Shown: piece by piece, positions 27,601-36,600 of the stretch
Layout of the letters: each line of letters begins with the position of its first letter
How positions within the stretch are numbered: the stretch's first letter is position 1
NCBI RefSeq assembly: GCF_030936135.1
Contig: NC_082637.1
Coordinates: 4,787,001 to 4,851,000, forward strand
From: Gavia stellata
Taxonomy: Eukaryota; Chordata; Aves; Gaviiformes; Gaviidae
Direction: 5' to 3'
DNA: 64,000 nucleotides
Program-made: the position numbers and the translations under genes
The notes under the pieces: generated by a model
Database searches by the model: none
The model's input: only the letters and a program-made list of their open reading frames with translations
What the model was told of the DNA's origin: nothing

Positions 27601-30600
27601 CCCGAGCCTGGATGTAGTTCTGCCATCACAGATTTAATCCCACCAGCTCTCTCTTTGCAAGAAATAGTAATCTTCATTAAAGCAAGGTCAGGGACCAGGT
27701 GCCTGGTGAGTGGTGAACCCACCCAGACTTGGTTCATTCTCACTCTTTTTCTCCCATCCTCCCATGTTTCTGCATGTGTCAGAATAGATTAATATTTTAG
27801 GGGTGAATGTAGGCTGGGCAAGTGGTGGCTGTTCCCAAGAGGGGCAAAGGAAATTTCTGGTGCTGCAAGTTGGGTTTTTAGTTAAATGAAGCGGTAAGTT
27901 CATTATCTGTGTTACATCTACTCCTTCTAAAGTCAAACCCCATTGCGCTAATCACTGCAGAAATGCATGACAAGGAGCTTACGATCCAACCTGTCTGTCC
28001 AACGTCAGGAAATCAGAGACTTTTAGCATCGGCTGGAAAAAAGGCAAGATGGTCCTCTGAAGACCTTGCAGATGTTCACAGAAGATCCTTGCCCAACATC
28101 ACGCAGTTGTCATCTTGGGCCCTTTTGGAAAGGAGGATAAAAGGGACAAATAACTGCTCTTTTGAATAAGGACACTAGGGGAAGAGAATACATTTCCCTA
28201 CATGACATTAAATTATACAACTGCCGGAGTCAAGCGAGCAAAGTGATTCTGTTTTCCCCAAAGCTCTTCTCCTCTAATTACATTTGAAATGTTTTGCATG
28301 CTATTGAAAATGTCACTTCCAGCTGCGGACCATTAAGGAGCCTACATGGCACAGCCATGGGTTTTATTAGGGCAGGTTTGCTGCTGGGGATTTCGATGGC
28401 AGCAAAACAGGCCTGGAGTGAAGTACCTTTTGTTACAAACATTGAACACTTGTTATGGTGATGGGGGATCTTCCACAAAGGCACAGTGGTGGCTGAACTA
28501 TTTTAAAGGCTGAGACCTGCATAATCAAGCAGGAACTGCTCAGATATGTGCTATTTCTTCCCTTCTGCGCCAAAGCAGTAATGGTGACAAATGTAGTGGT
28601 GCTGGTTTGTGCTGGTGTCACTGCAGAAAAGCCCACGATGCTCTCCAAGGCATTTGTGTGGCTGATTTGTTCCCGAGCCTTTGTTCTCCTTGTACTGTTG
28701 ATCGAGGTGCCAATGGGATACAAACAGATCTGCGCTGCCTCTCCTGCAAGCATCGGAGGTTGAGTGATGGAGCAGCTGTGGTTTTCACGGCGGATCAGGA
28801 TCCACCATCCAACAGTATCCAGGGAAAAGGCTGATGAGCCATCGCTGCAGAGATCCTCCAGTTTCTCCCGCGCAGCCGGGCTGTGTGAGCAGTGGACAGG
28901 ACCTTGGAAAGTCTTTCCACCCTGCTACGTCCACACCACTTTTCTGGCTCCTCTTCCTCACTCCTTCACTGATGCCCACTCCATAAACCACCTTGTGCTG
29001 AGGATTTGATGCCTCTGGGCTAACATCCGTATGGAATATCGTTTCCTTTCCTGTTGTTTCTTAGGGGCTGTAATGTCTCTGAGCCCATTGCTCTGAAAAG
29101 CCACACAGGAACAGAAGGTGTAAACAGGGTAATATCCTGAAACCAGGATTTCATGACCTGAAAAGTGGATTGGAAACACGGTTTCTTCCCCTTCCACTGA
29201 TGTGCTTCCCAGTGCACAGAGCCAGCTCAGCAGGGGGAAAGTCTCATATTTAGACTCTGTGCATTATTGGACTTTGCATTTTTTTCCAGATCAATGCAAA
29301 AAGAAATTAAATGTATCTTTTCTCACTCTGAAACGAGAGAAGAACAATACCTTGTCTGGTAAAGCAGAATAGTTTCTTCAGCCCTGAACCAATCCTTCCA
29401 TTTTAAACGGGGTTTAATGCTGTGGCAGTGAAACCCTTGATGTGACACCGCTCCTGGCACCAGGGCACATGGACAGGGTGGGAAGATGTGCTGCTCTGGC
29501 CATAGCCAGTACAGCATTCACCTGGGGTCAATTATTTCTCTTGAGAAATGAAAAGCAATATAGGATACTTCTACAGCTTCCAGGTCTCCTAATCTAATTT
29601 AAGTTGCTAACCATCAGGAAGGAAAACAGGAAAAAGGAAACACCAATTCTAGTGAGAGGGAAGAGAAATATTTTTCCTTTAAAGCAGACAGGAGGATGCT
29701 TTGGGGCAGTAGCACCATTTTTCTAAGAGCGACCCGCCAGCTCCTTGATTCGAGGTATGCTTGTGCTGTAAGGGACACCCTGTTGGTATTTGCTTTTCAG
29801 TGTCGACCCCCTGACAGAGCCCAGAGCTTGCTCTTTAAATAGCCCAGAGCTGATAAATGCATCTTTTGCAGGGAAATATGGGTAAAAGCTGCACTTTGTG
29901 CATGCTTTGCCCTCAACTCCAACACGTGCTGGAAAGTGAGCTCTGGCCCATGTCTCCCTGTGATAAAAGAGCTGGGGTTTTTTGCAGCTTTCCTGGTGAG
30001 CGGCTGCTGGGACCACGCTAGAGAAGAGGGAGGGGGGTATGTGCATCTCATCCATTCTCTTTTCTGATACCACTGCTTAGCACTGATCCTGTCCCAATCA
30101 TGCTCTTCACTGCTGGCGACAGGACTAAGATCACCAATTTATTCTATCCCAGTCTGCAGTCATTGATCTCTCTCGCTGGAGAAGGATGGGATGTTTTCTT
30201 TCTTTCATCCTGGACTGTTTTAACTAAAGTTTTGGTAGAAGCAGGGCAGCCTCCTGAATATGCTGCAGCGATGTTCATTGAACTTAAATGGAAATGAGCC
30301 TGCCAAAAAGATTAACGGCTGACACTGCTAACATGTTTAGAATACATTTCAAAACAGCCCCAAAAGGCAAGTTGCTCCAGTTAGAGCCCTGGGGAGCTTG
30401 GTAAGATCTGCCCAGGAGGCAGTAAACTGGTGAGGATATGTGAAGGTACTGTGCCAGCCCACCCCCAAAACCTTGTGCTGAGGATTTGATGCCTCTGGGC
30501 TAACATCCGTATGGAATATCGTTTCCTTTCCTGTTGTACCTGTTTCCTTTCCTGTTGTAGCTTTGTCCTGCTGCTGGAGCCTGGAGGAGGTCTTGCATGT

Positions 30601-33600
30601 TTGGGTGGTGCATCCAATTCCCCTGCCTGGGTGCCTCACCCGTGGTATTTGCACGGGTCTTGTCATTGGCACATAGCACTGTCCTCCCAGTTCAGGAGAG
30701 ACAAGGACGTACTGGAGAGAGTCTATGTGGCCATTCACTGGAGGTGACATTCACTGGAATTCCGCTCACAAGGAATTGGAGCATCTGTTGTATGAGGAGA
30801 GGCTGAGAGAGCTGGGAATGTTCAACTTGGAGAAGACAAGGCTCAGAGGGATTTTATTGATGTGTACAAGTAGCTGATGGGGAGAGTAAAGAAGATAGAG
30901 CCAGACTTCTCTCAGCAGTGCCCGCTGACTGGACAAGAGGCAACGGGCACAAATTGAAATACAGGAAATTCCATTTAAACATAAGAAAAAAGCTTTTTTC
31001 TCTGCATGGGTAATCAACCACTGGCATGGGTTGCCCAGAGAGGTTGTGGAATCTCTATCCTTGGAGATATTCAAAACCTGACCAGACACAGCCCTGAGCA
31101 CCCTGCTTTAGCTGAGCTTGCTCTAAGCAGGGGGTTGGACTAGACATTCTCCAGAGGTCCCTTCCAGCCACAATGATTCTGCAGTTCTGTGCCCCCGAAA
31201 TTTAAGGGGCAAGTGGTGGCTTTGGTTGAGGTCTGTGCTTTGTAGCGGGCAATTTCCTAGCTTGAAGACGGTTCAGGAAGCCAAAATACAAAACAGGAAT
31301 GGCTGTGAGGCTGGTAGGGAACTGCCAACACGTGGTGTGGAGAGATCGGCGTCCACAGGAGCAGGGTGACTTGTTGACAAACAAGTCAAAAAGGTGCCGT
31401 CATTTTCTTTCCAGGGCTAAAGAAGATTAATATTTGCAGACTAAGGAAGTAGACACATGGCAGTGAGTTCTTGGAAGAGCAAGAGCTGTTTAATGTCTCT
31501 GGGATGTAAATAATAAGTCAGCAGAGATCTCTTATCATGAATATAACCTTTCTTTGTCTGACTAATAACAGGACTTGTAAGTAGAACTGTCAGAACCTCC
31601 CATGCCCCCAAGCTCAACAAGGGCTTCTTCTATTTCAACAAAGAAATCAGAAAAATGTTCCCAAATGCCCTTTTCTTCATTTTCAAGTTGCTTTTCCACT
31701 GGGGGAAAAAGAAAAAAAAGGAATTAGAAAACTAAAATGGAGCTATGACTCCTCAGAAGGCCCCAAGGCAAAAGTTAGGTGTGATTTGGTGGTCCCTGCT
31801 GGAGCATCCATCACTTTAGCCTGTCCTGTGTTCATGTCCAGTAACAGCATTAGTGAATTCACCCAGGTTGCTTGGCAAAGTCAGGATAGCATGGGTAATT
31901 TCCTTGCATGGGCTAGCTGGCAGGGTTAAAGGAGCGAGTTGTAATTTACCTTCTGACCTTCAAATCCAAATATGAAGGGTTTGGGGTAATGCAGGCTGTA
32001 GAGAAAGACACTAAACCCTACAGCTTGTGGCCAACTAGCACTCCCAAAACATGAAGGAACCACCACAAACCATGCACACACTGCTATGTCTTTTTTAGTA
32101 ACTACAGACGTGTGGTGGAGGGGTGGGGGTTAGGTGGAACATGAACTCATATCTTTCTTTTGGCTTTAAGGCTTCACATTCTCCTTAAAATGGAAGGAAG
32201 AATCAGCAGCAGTTTCTGTGACAGAAGCTGCTCCATTAACTTTTGCCCCCAAACCCTCTGCTTTCCAGGAGATTTCATGCTTCTGGCTCTGGCAAAGAGT
32301 TCTGCAGGGCCCTGATTTCCCTGGGTCTTTGTAAGGGTTTGTTGTCCCTAAGCCACAGTAGTTCTTCTTTCTGGGACGATTCCTGTGTTGGTGTGTTGAC
32401 GGCGGCACGCCGGCCCTGGCTCTCCCTGTTCACTGCTGCTGCTACTGGTACTGCAGAAGCCCCATCTCTTGCAAAGTCGTGGACAAGGACAAGATATGGC
32501 CCCTTGCCCAGAGAGCTTGAAACCTAGCTTGTCCAGGACCATGCTCCAACACCCTTATATCTGATCAAAAGCCAGCGACTCTCGCAAAAGCATGGCCTGA
32601 CTCTAGAAGGGGGATCACATTATGGTCTCGAGGAGGTTGTCATTGCTTTTGGTATCAGAACAACATCATGTTCACTGGTGACATTATTTGAAGCAAATAT
32701 AGATAATTTCTAGTACCAGCAGTGTGCTCTTGAGGAGAGGTATCTGACCTCCTTACCCCAGCTATGTGAAAATATCCAAATCTTTTTTTATTTTGTTGTT
32801 TTATTAGGAATCGCACCAGGTTGGCACTTGGAATATATTGACGTGAAGGACTCTGCCATGGACAAGACATTTCGCTTCCAGTGTGATCGCTGGCTGGCTA
32901 AAGGTGAAGACGATGGGCAGCTCATAAGGGAACTGGCTTGTGCCAATAATGACATCCTGGAACTGAAGGAACGGACCGGTAAGATTAGAGTTGACCTGTG
33001 GCATTTGCTGAGGGACCTCAGAGGCCATAGGACCACATCTCCTGCAAGCTGCTCCACTGAGGGTTCCTATGCAATTGGCATTTGTATTTGCAGGCTGAAA
33101 GGGTCGTATTATTTAAGGTACTCTTTAGTTCAAAAGTGCAATGCTGTGATAAGAAAGAGACAAATCAAGGTTTATGAGGAAGAAAAAGATCTCATTCTGG
33201 GTTGAAACCTAAGAAGAGCCCATCTGCAGTGATTCAATCCAGCAGTAAGCCATGAGGACACATGGTTATGGTCTCATTAGAAATAATGGGCTTGAGTCTT
33301 TGAGGTGGAAAATAAGTTCAATCCTTAAAGCTTTGTAAGTGACATTGCTCCAGCTTCCTCCTTAACATGTTCTGGGCTGCCAGATCAAGTATCCCAGCTG
33401 AACATGATGGCTGAGCTTAACACCCCATAGCCCAAGGTCTGCTCTGGGTAATTCCACTGAGTCTGAGGTAATTACACTGGTGTCTAATGTGGTGAGCGAG
33501 CGAGCAAGCAAGAGTTATTTAACTGCGCTGATGATATGCAAAGTGCATCTCAAGAACTCCTGCACTGCAGTGCTCTTCTTCAGGAGAGTCCTGGAGAGTC

Positions 33601-36600
33601 AATAATCACATTACTTCAGTGTGATTTCACTCTGCCCCTGCAAAAAATCAGCCTTGTGATCGCCATTTTGGGTACTTACATGCCACCACTGCATCTGAGC
33701 ACATCCTGTTGGGTACGTGGATACCCCCACTGTCCCTGTTAGGAACGGTGGCACAAAAACTGTAGGGTTTGGGCTGTGTTAAAAAGGGAGTGCTTAGCAC
33801 AGCAGGGAGCTGGACAGAGCTTGTTCAAGAGCAGCTCCATCTACTCTTGCTATCTGATCAAGCAGTAGTCATATTTTTCATGTACCCTATTCCTGTATGA
33901 AATCGAAAGCACGTAGAAGTCAAAAGTCCCACAGATTTCCGTGTGGTTCCATCCTTATTTTGCAAATGCTTTCTTGTGTGCTGCGTTAAATATTAGGAAG
34001 AGAGTTTTTGAGCAAAGTGACAGCCAAATGAAGAGATCTTTCGGGCCATCTGCTCTTCCTTTTCTGTTTAACGTGTGTGTTAATTATGCTTTAAAGCCTA
34101 TGAGATTGTCACAGTAACAAGCGACAGAGAGGATGCAGAAACAAAGGAAAACATCTGGATCATCTTGGAAGGAAAGCTGGGCCGCTCAAAAGAATTCCTT
34201 ATGGAAAATTCCTCCAAGAAAAGGAGATTTGAAAGGTAGTGGGACAGGGTGGTGGGCTAGAGGAACTCCCCACCAGCAGTGCGTCTTCCACAAATGCCAC
34301 CTCTTCTCCAGGATGGTTTACAGAGTTGCTTTTGTGCCATGCTCTTTTGAGTCACCCTTCCAAAAAGCCTAATGGCTTCTCACCTGGAGTAAAAGGAAGA
34401 TGTAAAATCAGTTTCTGATGGGCAGACACAGAGCAGGTTTGAAAACGATAAGAAAAAGGCGTTTGGTAAAAGGAAACGTAGATGATGCGCGTGTGTGTGT
34501 GTGTCCTTTTGTATTAGTACATACAAACAGGCTTCTGGTGAGCCTCCGGGGAGGCTGTGCATTTCTGAGCTGGGAGGAGCAGAAGGACGCTGGAGGTGGT
34601 TTTAGTTCCTTTTACAGCATCTCACTGGCAGTGAGAATCAGAGAGAAAGTAAAAATAGTTGGAGGCTACATGTCATCAGAGCTGCTCAGATTTGACTTTC
34701 CAGACGAATCTGGAGGGGTAAGGCTGAAAGATCACTGTCGCGTGAGGAAAGCTGAATATCGGCTCCGTGCGCAGATATGCTGGAGGCACATCTATGTTAC
34801 ATGGGGCAGATTCCTTCTCCCATGTGCAACCAAAGTGCTCCAGATGTAAGATGGGTTTTCTATGTTGTTTAAGGACAGAGCACGCCCTTAGGAGATGGGA
34901 ACCTCTTCGAAGTGATGGACACTCCTGATGTTCTTTTGCTTTGCAGGGAGGAAAGGTTTTTCTTGCGGCTCTGTAAAGGAAGGTGAAATTACAGATGATG
35001 TGGACTCTAGTATGAATGGCTGAGATTTCATGTGAAACATGGAAGATCGGGAGGAGCTTCCTCCTGATCTTCAGCTGATGGTGTCTACAGTGAAGCTAAA
35101 GACACCACTCTCCAAAGCATTAGTCACAGTCCATCCTTGGAGGCAGGTTGGAATAAGGACCAGTCCAAGGAGAGAAATCTAACAGACACGCAGGGGACAT
35201 GACAGGGAGCCAGCCAAGGGTTTGACAGAGACCTATTGTTTCTCTGAACTGTTTTCAAGCTGAGCTTCAGGAAGGGTGGCTGAACTAGCAAATTTAAAAC
35301 AGCTATGGTGGGTAGATGTGTAACAGATACAGTATCTGTCAAGGATGAATGAGTAAGTGCCGGAGGGGAAATTAGTCATTCTTTAGCTTTATATATAATG
35401 AGGCAAACTGATTTTGTATGTTGAACAGCTCAAGTTTATCCTGGAAAGTCCTAGTGGCAACAATTTGAAGTGTCACTCCTAATCGAGATAATACTAAATT
35501 TAAATATGGAAATTATACTTTGTGTTGAATGATTGTAGGTTAAATCAAATGACTTTAAATGAAGGCTTATCTTCTATCTTCTGTAGCCACATGCAAATTA
35601 CTTAATGTCCATATGAGACAAGTCACTGCCAGCCTTCAAGATACTAACTGAAGCTGCTCCCTCTTTCCTGTAGGGGAGCAACAGACACATTTCAGTTTTC
35701 CTCAAAGAACGTTGGTGATATTGCGGCCATCTGCGTTGGTCACTGCCCAAAAGATGGGAAGAAGTCATCTGCAAAAGCTGATGTCTTCTGGCATGTCCAA
35801 GAGATTATCATAACGGAGATGGAGCTTTGCAACAAGTAAGTGCCTTCCCATCTGCAAGGAGCCGCTCCAGGAGGGCATGGGGAAGCTGAGCAGCTCTGCA
35901 TGCATCCTCCTGAAGCATTTCAGACTTAAGCAATAGTGGAAAGTGTTACCAAATCTTAATCCCTTTCTGAAAGCTGAAGACAAGCTGTTTGGTGTGTGGG
36001 GTACAGAACATCCCTGCCTGACTTGCCTGTGCAATTTCTGAGTTGTTAAAGAGGGCATTTGCATGTGCGGATAAGTTTATAAACAAGGTGGCTTGGGTGA
36101 ATCTCACAGCTGTAACAAATTAATGTCTCAGCTTGAGGGAAATACTTAGACTGACTGAAATTTGAGGGGTTTGTAGGATGCTCTGCACAGACTGGCCTTT
36201 AGGTGAGTCTTGTAAAAATAACTTCTAGAAAAAACTTGAGAGTAAGACAAAATCTGAACCTCTGATTCAGACCAGTTTGGATGAGAGATCCTTCTGGTAG
36301 GGTCCAAAAGGCCCACTGGAGATGTTGCAGTCATGCAGCTCAGCTACTCTGATTTGAATATGACTGAAATCATCCATGGACAAAAAAATGAGCATGTCTG
36401 AAGAGCCCTGAGCCCGTCAGGTCCTATACCCTTCGGTCTGAACCCTGTCTCTGGCAGGAGTGACGTTCACGACTCAGGGAGCAGATAGCACAGGGACTAT
36501 GCAGGAACCAGAGAAGATCGTCCATTTGCAGAACAAACTGCTCTTCAGAGAAAATATCCACAATGTTAATCGTGGATTTCTTTTCTTCTCCATGATATAT

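Larger units (their letters stand above)
20237..32807 (+). other. LOXHD1: LOXHD1 intron (12.6 kb, largest in window)
   Basis: Donor gtgagg, acceptor tgttttattag. It contains a 21-base A run (21306-21326), a solo LTR (21487-22018), an ancient L3/CR1-like relic (22380-22790), CR1 copies at 23668-24062 and 30770-31192 (both +), a MIR-like relic (26955-27105), and a 68-bp sequence present twice (28990-29057 and 30470-30537). No exon is needed here: the frame and the protein are continuous across it. Confidence 0.8.
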
